Source: a bacterium (GTDB taxonomy: Bacteria > ARS69). Taken from it: DNA of 5,848 bases. The notes beneath the pieces were generated by a model, which saw only the letters and a program-made list of their open reading frames with translations, did no database searches and was not told the DNA's origin. Where the stretch lies: contig JALGZO010000564.1 of the NCBI GenBank assembly GCA_025774865.1, positions 1 to 5,848 of the forward strand, written 5' to 3'. The translations under genes were made by a program, and so were the position numbers. Positions 1-5,814 of this stretch are shown here, piece after piece. The number at the start of each line of letters is the position of its first letter. Position 1 is the stretch's first letter.

Positions 1-426
1 TCGGCGGACGGACGCTCCGTCACATTAAAGTGCAAGACGCGTCTCCGGTCGGTCGCGAGGACGAGAAACACGAAGAGCACGCGGAACTTGACCGTCGGAA
101 CGGTGAAGAAGTCCACGGACACGAGATCCGGCACGACCGATCGGCCGGGTCGCGAGAGCCTTCGCCAGTGATCGCGGAATCTCCGTCTCTGCCCAGGCGA
201 TGACCGTGCTCGGCCGGACGATGACGAGCGCGTCGCGCCACTCTTGCCAGAGTCGGCTGAGCCACGCCCAGAGGATCCGGTCTGCCGGTCGGAGTCGGGG
301 GCGGGAAGTCTGGCGCTGATAGATGGAGATCTGGTGCCGGAGAGCGAGGATCTCAGCCTGGAGGGACGCCCGAGATCGGAGAGCTGTGGGCAGGATCGAG
401 ACGAGGATTCGGACGACGGCAAGCAT
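1..426 (-). pseudogene. Broken IS transposase (rve/DDE integrase-core type), 5' part with frameshift and internal deletion, cut by window edge
   Basis: Remnant of an insertion-sequence transposase of the DDE (retroviral integrase-like) superfamily, which would cut and join element ends. Starting from ATG at 426, the N-terminal part is well preserved: a hydrophobic start (MLAVVRILVSILPTALRS), then LQAEILALRHQ, RPRLRPADRILW, LSRLWQEWRDALVIV and TVIAW, the usual order in this family. After IAW the frame is lost; removing one G in the GGG run (192-194) restores QRRRFRDHWRRLSRPGR, as the family expects. That frame then jumps directly to the catalytic block SVDFFTVPTVKFRVLFVF (first DDE aspartate codon at 111-113) and on to RRRVLHFNVTERPS at the edge. 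The stretch normally in between, about 70-80 residues with the ENPxWGxxRI helix-turn-helix region, is missing. Later catalytic residues lie outside the window. No clear Shine-Dalgarno precedes the ATG. The superfamily call is firm; the exact IS family (IS481-like or a related group) is not. The element is surely inactive. Confidence 0.85.
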
Positions 427-599
427 AGGCGAGAGCTTCGGGTGCGGGCAAAGAAACCCGGGACTCTACCATGACCTCGTGGGGCCACGTTGGTGGTGGG
501 TGGCGTCGATCGTGCAACCTCTTGTCAAGCCGGCGATACGAGTATTCGGGAAGGACACCCTCAGGAAGGAGGCAACTGACAGAAAGACACGCTGTTAGA

Positions 600-655
600 G
601 AGACGACACCATCGTAAAGGACGGTGTCGCCTTGTCTCGTGAATGTAGGTGTCGC
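600..655. repeat. Imperfect hairpin with repeated GGTGTCGC word; possible IS end
   Basis: GAGAC (600-604) plus GACACC (605-610) can pair with GGTGTC (623-628) plus GTCTC (634-638), giving 11 base pairs with a 12-base loop and a five-base bulge (GCCTT, 629-633). The octamer GGTGTCGC occurs at 623-630 and again at 648-655, 25 bases apart. There is no T-run after the hairpin, so it is not a typical Rho-independent terminator. Repeated short words near an inverted repeat resemble transposase-binding sites at the ends of some insertion sequences, such as the multiple terminal repeats of IS21-like elements, and broken transposases lie nearby. That reading is inference; the pairing is seen directly. 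Confidence 0.45.
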
Positions 656-699
656 TGGACATTCCGCTCATGTGCCGGAACGACAACAGGTCCAATTGC

Positions 700-729
700 T
701 TGAAAAGCGGTCCCCGTGGCGTCTAAGAT
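700..729 (+). promoter_or_regulatory. Weak sigma70-like promoter upstream of the secreted-protein gene
   Basis: TTGAAA (700-705, five of six matches to the -35 consensus) and TAAGAT (724-729, four of six to the -10 consensus) are 18 bases apart, in the direction of the gene at 870. The resulting leader would be about 135 bases. Such matches arise by chance fairly often, and promoter consensus in FCB-type bacteria can differ from sigma70, so this is a candidate only. Confidence 0.2.
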
Positions 730-854
730 CGTCGCCGGACGGAAGCTGAAGGAACAAAGTATTCAGCCTCGCGTCGTGCGCGATGATGGCCGCTTCAATT
801 TCCCTGATCCCGATGTGGCTTGAGCTGAATTGGGTGAATGAAGGCCCATTCTCT

Positions 855-864
855 GGAGGAGGAG
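855..864 (+). promoter_or_regulatory. Shine-Dalgarno that fixes the start of the gene at 870
   Basis: GGAGGAGGAG ends five bases before the ATG at 870, an ideal distance. An earlier in-frame ATG at 783 has no such site and would put 29 unremarkable residues before a textbook signal peptide, so 870 is the start. Confidence 0.85.
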
Positions 865-869
865 ATCTC

Positions 870-1487
870 ATGAAGAAGACAATCTTGTTGGCGCCATGTC
901 TCTGCGTGGCGCTGGTCTGGGCAGCCGTCACCTCCAGTGCCCAGGCGGACGTGCTGATCAGTAATCTACCCGGAAATGACGGCACGCAGTCGGCGGATCT
1001 GGATGACCTGCGCAACAAGGGGATGGGATTCACCATGCCCAACGCAGACTACACTCTGGACAGCGCAACTCTGCGCTTGGAAACCTTCGGTGCCAACGTC
1101 GCTCCGATTGTCGAGATCTGGAACGACGTCGCCGGGCTGCCGGGAGCTCCTCTGATCACTCTGAATAACCCTGCGTTCGCAGCGTCCGGGATCGCGAACT
1201 ACGACTTTACGCCAGGCGGAACGTTCACGCTCCAGGCCAATACGACGTATTGGATCGTGGCCTATGGTCAGGCGGGAGCGGATCAATACGACTGGAAGGC
1301 GAGCAGCCCGGGAGTAGTCCCGACGGGACTTGCGACGCACGCGGGCGCGTTGTTTGATACCAACGGTGTGCCTCCGACCAACACCTCGTCGATCATCTGC
1401 AGCTATGAGCTCAACGGGTCGACCGGGCCCGTCTCAGTTGACGATGAGAGCTGGAGCCGCGTGAAGGGTCGGTACTACGGAGAGTAG
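870..1487 (+). CDS. Secreted choice-of-anchor R-like protein, 205 aa
   Basis: Small exported protein of unknown biological role. Residues 1-26 form a clear Sec signal peptide: MKKT, a hydrophobic core, then SSAQA with cleavage expected before D27. The mature part begins VLISNLPGNDG and follows the pattern of choice-of-anchor R domains: GMGFTMPNADYTLDSATLRL, a stretch like VEIWNDVAGLPGAPLITL, then FTLQANTTYWIVAYG. This is a beta-sandwich found in secreted proteins that carry varied C-terminal sorting signals. After about residue 186 comes a short tail, SWSRVKGRYYGE. It is not a PEP-CTERM motif: there is no PEP box, no transmembrane helix and only a short basic end. It may be a lineage-specific C-terminal signal. 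The start is set by a strong Shine-Dalgarno. The gene stands alone: the nearest intact gene is on the other strand beyond an IS remnant. By eye its composition is less GC-rich than that of the large gene. The domain call is fairly sure; function, partner and location beyond export are unknown. Confidence 0.85.
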   Translation: MKKTILLAPCLCVALVWAAVTSSAQADVLISNLPGNDGTQSADLDDLRNKGMGFTMPNADYTLDSATLRLETFGANVAPIVEIWNDVAGLPGAPLITLNNPAFAASGIANYDFTPGGTFTLQANTTYWIVAYGQAGADQYDWKASSPGVVPTGLATHAGALFDTNGVPPTNTSSIICSYELNGSTGPVSVDDESWSRVKGRYYGE

Positions 1488-1492
1488 GCGGC

Positions 1493-1512
1493 CCTGATCA
1501 TCGATCGGGACT
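1493..1512 (+). repeat. Left arm of a 20-bp perfect inverted repeat
   Basis: CCTGATCATCGATCGGGACT starts six bases after the stop codon of the secreted-protein gene. Its exact reverse complement lies at 1782-1801, where it encodes the LIIDRDS catalytic motif of the second transposase remnant. The arms enclose 269 bases. On the plus strand this arm also reads LIIDRD, but the similarity to a transposase stops there. It may be a scrap of a second, oppositely oriented copy. Confidence 0.8.
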
Positions 1513-1526
1513 GGACATGTCTCCGT

Positions 1527-1573
1527 GGGTTGTGTGGCGCGGAGTGAAGCTGCGGCTTCGCGCCACCACACCC
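1527..1573 (+). terminator. Hairpin downstream of the secreted-protein gene; possible terminator
   Basis: The core is GAAGC (1546-1550), loop TGCG, GCTTC (1555-1559). The stem continues with TGGCGC (1535-1540) against GCGCCA (1560-1565), with GGAGT bulged on the left, and then GGG..TGTG against C.ACA.CCC to about 1527 and 1573. It lies 40 bases after the stop at 1487 and could end transcription or protect the mRNA 3' end. There is no T-run after it, so an intrinsic terminator is uncertain. The structure is seen in the sequence; the role is inferred from position. Confidence 0.4.
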
Positions 1574-1658
1574 TACCTCAAAGTCACGATCTTGCGACTC
1601 TCGATCTGATCCGTGGACTCCAAGCGCACCAAACAAACACCCGGCTCCGACGCCCATC

Positions 1659-2202
1659 TCACGCCGCCCCGCTGACGATCTCGTTTCCGATGCCCTGGTG
1701 GCTGCGCTCGTCCTGATAGTGCTCCACGTACTCGGCGATCGCTCGGTCGAGCGAGTCCTGCCCCAGCAAGATCCCCGATCGAGTCCCGATCGATGATCAG
1801 GAATCGTTTCCTGGCAGGAAGCCCTCGTCAAAGTCCGTCAGGTTTCGGCCGACCTGCTCCATCCACGCCGAGTTCGGGTTCGCCGTTGTGCCCGCGACGT
1901 GGACGCGCCGCGTAGCGATGTCGATCACAAACAGCGTGTGGAACCGGACGAGACCGCGAACCGTCCAAGCCTCGGTCGTGAAGAAGTCGGCAGCGGCGAT
2001 GAGATGAGCGTGCGCCCTCACAAACGTCGCCCAACTCATGGGTCGATCGGGAGAAGGCTTGATCCCGTGTTCCTTCAATACCTCGGCGATCGCCGCGGGC
2101 GACCCGATGGTTCAGGTGCTTCAGCGCGCCCTGAATCCGTGCGTAGCCCCAGCTCGGGTTCTCTTCCGTCATCCGGATAGTGAGTTCGCGGATCTCCTTA
2201 AC
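1659..2202 (-). pseudogene. Broken IS transposase (rve/DDE type), 5'-truncated, two frameshifts and an internal deletion
   Basis: Remnant of a DDE integrase-core transposase, a different type from the one at the left edge. Homology begins at once after the large gene's stop with KEIRELTIRMTEENPSWGY and ARIQGALKHLNHRVARG, the helix-turn-helix part; the N-terminal third is missing. A frameshift at about 2091-2096 (net one base gained or two lost) leads into IAEVLKEHGIKPSPDRP, then ADFFTTEAWTVRGL (first catalytic aspartate codon at 1986-1988), LFVIDIATRRVHVAG and NLTDFDEGFLPG. A second shift at about 1807-1813, consistent with one lost base, restores RFLIIDRDS with the second catalytic aspartate. 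At 1772-1782 the frame jumps to the C-terminal end, ILLGQDSLDRAIAEYVEHY then ERSHQGIGNEIV, with a natural stop at 1659-1661. About 50 residues with the catalytic glutamate are lost there. It cannot be active. Family membership in the rve superfamily is sure; the IS name is not known to me. Confidence 0.88.
1782..1801 (-). repeat. Right arm of the 20-bp perfect inverted repeat, at the transposase deletion junction
   Basis: This is the exact reverse complement of 1493-1512. It covers the LIIDRDS catalytic codons of the transposase remnant, and its inner end coincides with the point where transposase homology breaks off (1772-1782). Short related words (GATCGGGACTC and GATCGGGGATC) stand side by side on the minus strand here, which could have helped a deletion by slippage or microhomology. 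Confidence 0.8.
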
Positions 2203-5200
2203 TCAGCGAATCCGAACGAGCTTGCGGGTGGACCGGTACGTCCCCGACTCCAGACGCACGAAGTACACACCGGGCATCGCCTGTCGGCCCCCGGAGTCGA
2301 CTCCGTTCCACGACTCGGAATACCTTCCCGCGGGAGTGAAGCCCTGCCGCAGGACCCTCACCCGCCGGCCGCGCACGTCGTACACGACGAGGCTCGTGAC
2401 ACCATCTTCCCGGAGCCCGAAATCCACCCTCGACGAGCCCCGGAACGGATTCGGTCGCCCGCCGGTGAGGAAATAGCGGAGGGTCACGGTGGCGCGTCCC
2501 TCGGGGGCCGGGGTGGGATTGGCTGCGCCCGAGGCCTCGCTCTCGTTACCGGTCTGGTCCAGAGCGGTCACGTAGGCAAACGGCGCGGTCACGGGCTCCC
2601 ACTCGGTCGCCACTTTGAAGCCCAGCAGAGTCGCGGTACCCGGGTCGAATTCCGACTCCTCGGACTCGTAGACGGCGAAATGGGCCCAGTTCGTGTCGGG
2701 CGGCGCCGTCCATTCGATACGGTCGGATGTGACGAACACGACGGGGCCGGGCGGCTCCGGAGCCAGGTTGTCGACCGAGTAGCCACTGTCCGGAGCGGAG
2801 TCGAAGAAGACCCCCGGGACGGTCGTTTCGGCGGAGACGTAGAACACGGCCCAGGGGATCCCCGCGACCGTCGAACTGTCGGAAGTCGTCGGCACGACGG
2901 CCTGGTAGCTGAGCTGCGTCGTGGCCGGCACGGTGGGACCGACCACCTCCCAGTTGCCCATGGCTTCGTCCCCACGACGCCAGAAAACGTACTGCGCGAT
3001 TTGAGTCGCGGCCCCCGTGCTGTCTCGTAGGTCGCGCTGCCAAGTGAGGCGAACCTGTCCGCCCTGATCATTCCCTTCGTCCAGGATGCTGTCGATGATC
3101 GCGTGATCGGTGATCTCGACGGAGAGCGAGTCTTCCTTCACTGACACGGCCTCCGGATCCGACGCCACGAGAACGTCGATGTCGATCCCGAGTCCGGAGA
3201 CGGCCGCAAACGTCGTCATATAGCTGGAGTCGGGTTGCACTTGGGTCGGTGACAGGGTGCCCAGCCCGTCCACGCTCCGGATCGAGAACGGCTCGCCTTC
3301 GTCGAGAAGCCGGTTCCCGTTGGGGTCCAGAATGGAGACTCGGACCTGGAGGCTGTCGTTCCAGTGCACGCGGGACGGACCGTCGGCGGTGACCCGGATC
3401 GTGTCCGGGAAGACGGTTATGTGGACTTCCAACGAGTCGGTGAGCGCCGGAACCGAGAGCAGGTCCGTGACGACGAGGGTGTCCACGCCCTGCGCGAGCT
3501 GGCTGGCGTAAGAGATCGTGTAGGTCGAATCGGCGTTCTCGAAGGCCGGTCCTTCGGGAACGAGGAGGCCCCCGACGCTCGCCAGCGCGAAGTTCGGCCA
3601 CTCGCCGTTGAGGCGGACTCCGTTCGAATCCAGCAGCTCGAAATCGAGCGAGCCCGTCTGCGTCGGGCCCACGCTGTCCGGTGAGGCCGTGAGGATTTTC
3701 AGCTTCGTCGGTCGTCGCCCTTCGTTGAAACGGTAGGCGCCCGGCGCGACGGACGAATAGGTATCGACGGTCCCGGCCGGCCATTCGATCGTGATCGAGT
3801 CGGCCACTGACGTCTCCCCCATTCCCACGTGGATCGCAAGGGGATCCGCGAACCCTCGCCACGCATTCGCGGAAACCCGGCGCCGCACGACGTCTCCGTC
3901 CACGTACGCGGTCAACCGCGCACCGACGGCGACCGGCCCCGACTGGCGTCCGCGCAGGTCGGCCGCGATGGCGTTCCCACGCGATCCCGTGTTCTCGAGA
4001 TACAGGGCCGGTCCGAACTCACTGAACGCCAGGGGGCCTGCGCCCTGCTGCAAATAGAGGTCGAGGTCCCCGTCCCGGTCGGCGTCCCCCCAGGTGCCCC
4101 CGTCGCCGAGCCCCTCGGTTCCGCCCTCGATTCCCTCGGCCAGGGTGACGTCCGAGAAGACCGCGCCGTCGTTGCGGAAGAGCGCGTCTGGCGCGTTCGG
4201 GGAAGCGGACGTTCCCATGTCGACGACGTGGAGGTCCAGGTCACCATCGTTGTCGTAGTCGATCCACGAGATGTCGCGAGGGTTCACCATGACCGGAAGA
4301 CCGAGCACGGACGTGATCTCCGAGTATTGCGTGCCGTCGTTGCGCCACACGCGCGGTCCCCCCGGAACGAATCCCGGATCCTCCAGGTCATGCGCCGTGA
4401 CGCCCGTGATCGGAGAGCCGTCGGTGAGCCACCCGTCGAAGGCGTCGGCGTTGACGAGCGGCGTCGAGCAACGCAGCTCCCACGGACCGCCGGGCGAGGC
4501 TCGCCAGATCCAGATGCCTCGGTCCACGCCCGGTTCGAACGGAGGAGCGCCGACGTAGTCGTCGGTGAGCAGCAGCGGCAGCGACGGCGAGGGGTTGATC
4601 TCGTCCGGACCGAGGAACACGAGAGACGAATCGTCGTACGCGCGAACGCGGAGGCGCGCCCGGAGAGTGTCCGCCACCGACGGGATGGTCAGGCCGTCGA
4701 CTCCGGTGTCCGCGTACCGCGTGTTGAAATAGAACGAAACGGTGTCCGCCTCGGTGTACACGTCGAACAGGCCGAGGCTTCCGTCACATACGGCGAGATC
4801 GAGATCGCCGTCGTTGTCCATGTCCCCGAAATCCGCTCCCGAGATCGTGGGCAGCACCGGCGCGAACAGGAACGAAGCGTTCTCGAAGGTCCCGGCGTCG
4901 TTTCGATACAGGATTGTCGGCCTCGGGAACTCCTCGCCTCCCACGAGCAGGTCCATGTCGCCGTCGTCGTCCACGTCCCCCCAGATCCCCCCGACTGTCC
5001 CGTGAGGCTCGGCGAGTCCGATCGAGGCGGCCACGTCGGTGAACGAGAGTGAGCCGTCGTTGTGAAAGACGGAGGTCGGATTCCCGGTTCGCGGCGCCTT
5101 CCCCACCCACAGGTCCACGCGGTGGTCTCCATCGAAGTCCGCGGCGGAGGCCGCTCGCGACCGACCATCCGGATCTTCGAGACCGGCGCTCGCCGCGACG

Positions 5201-5685
5201 GACGCGAATCCCGACGCGCCGTCGTTGCGGAAGAGCTCGTTGGCCTCGGAGGCGGATCCACCCGCACCACCGTGCGTGATGAAGACGTCCGGGTCCTCGT
5301 CCTCGTCCAGCGACACGATGATCGCGCCGTGACGATCGAGGCGGTCCGGGGGCCAGGGCTGCGGTATGGAATACGTGTTGAAGTGACCGGTGCCGTCGTT
5401 CCCGTAAATGGTCGGGATCGGCACGTGATGCCCGGAGTACAGGTCCAGATCGCCGTCGTCGTCGAGGTCGACGAAGATCGCCCCCCAGCTGGGGCCGAAC
5501 CTGGCGAGCCCCACCGAGGTGGTGCGGTCGACGAATTGGGCCGCCGTGGGCCCCGAGGACCAGGCGACGACGATCGCGGGAAGCGCGATTCGGAGGCAAG
5601 AAGCTCGGAGCAAGGACGGTGCTTTCGTTGATGGCCCATGATGACGCCCAATCGGACGATAACAGCCACGGCGGCTGAGGTCCAA
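2203..5685 (-). CDS. Large secreted FG-GAP/VCBS propeller protein with ASPIC/UnbV domain and FlgD-like C-terminal sorting domain, 1160 aa
   Basis: Exported, probably surface-bound or released CRTAC1-like protein; substrate unknown. Residues 25-49 are a signal-peptide-like segment ending PTAAQ. Residues 51-300 and 440-560 carry FG-GAP/VCBS blades with calcium-binding DxDxDGDxD loops at about 73-81, 183-191 (weaker), 237-245, 288-296, 476-484 and 534-542, plus a degenerate one at 127-133, often followed by LFRNDG. Residues 303-440 hold a non-blade module. The ASPIC/UnbV domain is at 566-657 (VGARLTAYVDG, GMGETSVADSITIEWPAGTV). Two Ig/invasin-like repeats follow at 661-758 and 759-859, each with a D.NG.RL turn, then Fn3-like parts at about 872-973 and 976-1055. 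The end (1067-1160) is FlgD-like: RPNPFRGSSRVDFGL, VYDVRGRRVRVL, GVYFVRLESG, RKLVRIR, the form of type IX (type A) sorting signals. The start is unclear: no in-frame ATG or GTG exists before the signal segment, only TTG at 5685 and TTG at 5613, neither with a Shine-Dalgarno; an in-frame stop lies at 5701-5703. The domain calls are firm and the start is not. No promoter was seen. Confidence 0.9.
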   Translation of the reverse strand: MDLSRRGCYRPIGRHHGPSTKAPSLLRASCLRIALPAIVVAWSSGPTAAQFVDRTTSVGLARFGPSWGAIFVDLDDDGDLDLYSGHHVPIPTIYGNDGTGHFNTYSIPQPWPPDRLDRHGAIIVSLDEDEDPDVFITHGGAGGSASEANELFRNDGASGFASVAASAGLEDPDGRSRAASAADFDGDHRVDLWVGKAPRTGNPTSVFHNDGSLSFTDVAASIGLAEPHGTVGGIWGDVDDDGDMDLLVGGEEFPRPTILYRNDAGTFENASFLFAPVLPTISGADFGDMDNDGDLDLAVCDGSLGLFDVYTEADTVSFYFNTRYADTGVDGLTIPSVADTLRARLRVRAYDDSSLVFLGPDEINPSPSLPLLLTDDYVGAPPFEPGVDRGIWIWRASPGGPWELRCSTPLVNADAFDGWLTDGSPITGVTAHDLEDPGFVPGGPRVWRNDGTQYSEITSVLGLPVMVNPRDISWIDYDNDGDLDLHVVDMGTSASPNAPDALFRNDGAVFSDVTLAEGIEGGTEGLGDGGTWGDADRDGDLDLYLQQGAGPLAFSEFGPALYLENTGSRGNAIAADLRGRQSGPVAVGARLTAYVDGDVVRRRVSANAWRGFADPLAIHVGMGETSVADSITIEWPAGTVDTYSSVAPGAYRFNEGRRPTKLKILTASPDSVGPTQTGSLDFELLDSNGVRLNGEWPNFALASVGGLLVPEGPAFENADSTYTISYASQLAQGVDTLVVTDLLSVPALTDSLEVHITVFPDTIRVTADGPSRVHWNDSLQVRVSILDPNGNRLLDEGEPFSIRSVDGLGTLSPTQVQPDSSYMTTFAAVSGLGIDIDVLVASDPEAVSVKEDSLSVEITDHAIIDSILDEGNDQGGQVRLTWQRDLRDSTGAATQIAQYVFWRRGDEAMGNWEVVGPTVPATTQLSYQAVVPTTSDSSTVAGIPWAVFYVSAETTVPGVFFDSAPDSGYSVDNLAPEPPGPVVFVTSDRIEWTAPPDTNWAHFAVYESEESEFDPGTATLLGFKVATEWEPVTAPFAYVTALDQTGNESEASGAANPTPAPEGRATVTLRYFLTGGRPNPFRGSSRVDFGLREDGVTSLVVYDVRGRRVRVLRQGFTPAGRYSESWNGVDSGGRQAMPGVYFVRLESGTYRSTRKLVRIR

Positions 5686-5697
5686 GGATGGGTCTGA

Positions 5698-5814
5698 TGG
5701 TCACGGGTGACCTGCTTCCCGCAGGCGGAGCACGACGACCTGTTCGACGCGCTGCAGACGATGGTGGAGGGCGCGGTGCAGGTGGGTGGGCAGATTGATC
5801 TGGTTTGGGTGTAG
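5698..5814 (+). pseudogene. C-terminal scrap of a phage terminase large subunit (probable)
   Basis: An open stretch ending with TAG at 5812-5814 encodes SRVTCFPQAEHDDLFDALQT and then MVEGAVQVGGQ. The FPxxxHDDxxDAL pattern is the signature of the C-terminal nuclease domain of phage terminase large subunits, where the aspartates help bind the metal used to cut DNA during packaging. A stop at 5695-5697 closes the frame upstream, so only about 38 codons remain, against roughly 400-600 in a complete terminase; the rest is absent. It lies back to back with the 5' end of the large secreted-protein gene, separated by about a dozen bases, so a recombination join probably falls near 5686-5700. A GTG at 5707 could serve as a start but has no ribosome binding site. 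After its stop a purine-rich word (GAGGAGG, 5821-5827) might precede another gene outside the window. The motif match is good but short, hence moderate confidence. Confidence 0.5.

Larger units (their letters stand above)
427..869. other. 443-bp intergenic stretch without a convincing gene
   Basis: No reading frame here shows a recognisable protein or a good ribosome binding site; frames crossing it are short and of low-complexity composition. The first roughly 50 bases probably belong to the leader of the transposase remnant to the left, which starts at 426 and reads away from this region. The middle holds an imperfect hairpin and a repeated octamer (600-655), described separately. The right part is the leader of the secreted-protein gene at 870, with a possible promoter and a clear Shine-Dalgarno. 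An AAGGAGG word at 566-572 looks like a ribosome binding site but has no ATG, GTG or TTG at a proper distance with an open frame behind it. Confidence 0.6.

Noticed and set aside
323-598. Plus-strand frame of 91 codons ending in FGKDTLRKEATDRKTRC
   Set aside because: The first third is antisense to the transposase remnant. The tail looks superficially protein-like, but it matches no family I know and has no ribosome binding site.
783-869. Upstream ATG extending the choice-of-anchor R protein by 29 residues
   Set aside because: It has no Shine-Dalgarno and would bury the signal peptide; the ATG at 870 has both a Shine-Dalgarno and a signal peptide.
870-905. Possible lipoprotein signal (LAPC or LC at residues 7-12)
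   Set aside because: The cysteines lie inside the hydrophobic core, too early for a lipobox, and a normal AQA cleavage site follows at residue 26.
1475-1831. Minus-strand frame of 118 codons across the C-terminal end of the second transposase
   Set aside because: Its frame does not match the transposase; the real C-terminal residues (AEYVEHY, HQGIGNEIV) are read in another frame ending at 1659.
2038-3030. Plus-strand frame of 330 codons crossing the IS remnant and the 3' part of the large gene
   Set aside because: It spans two unrelated antisense segments and shows an Arg/Gly/His-rich composition without recognisable domains.
3829-5052. Long plus-strand reading frame of about 400 codons opposite the large gene
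   Set aside because: It is the antisense shadow of the FG-GAP gene: the composition is dominated by Arg, Val and Glu, with no domain pattern or ribosome binding site. High GC makes such frames common.
4780-5540. Evenly spaced, similar GTCGTCG-type words that might suggest a DNA repeat array
   Set aside because: They are the codons of the DxDxDG calcium loops and LFRNDG segments of the propeller, which is protein-level repetition and not a CRISPR or satellite array.
4689-5704. Minus-strand frames of over 300 codons overlapping the large gene in other frames
   Set aside because: These are frame shadows of the repeated GAC/GAT-rich calcium-loop codons; the residues are low-complexity Arg/Ser/Thr runs.
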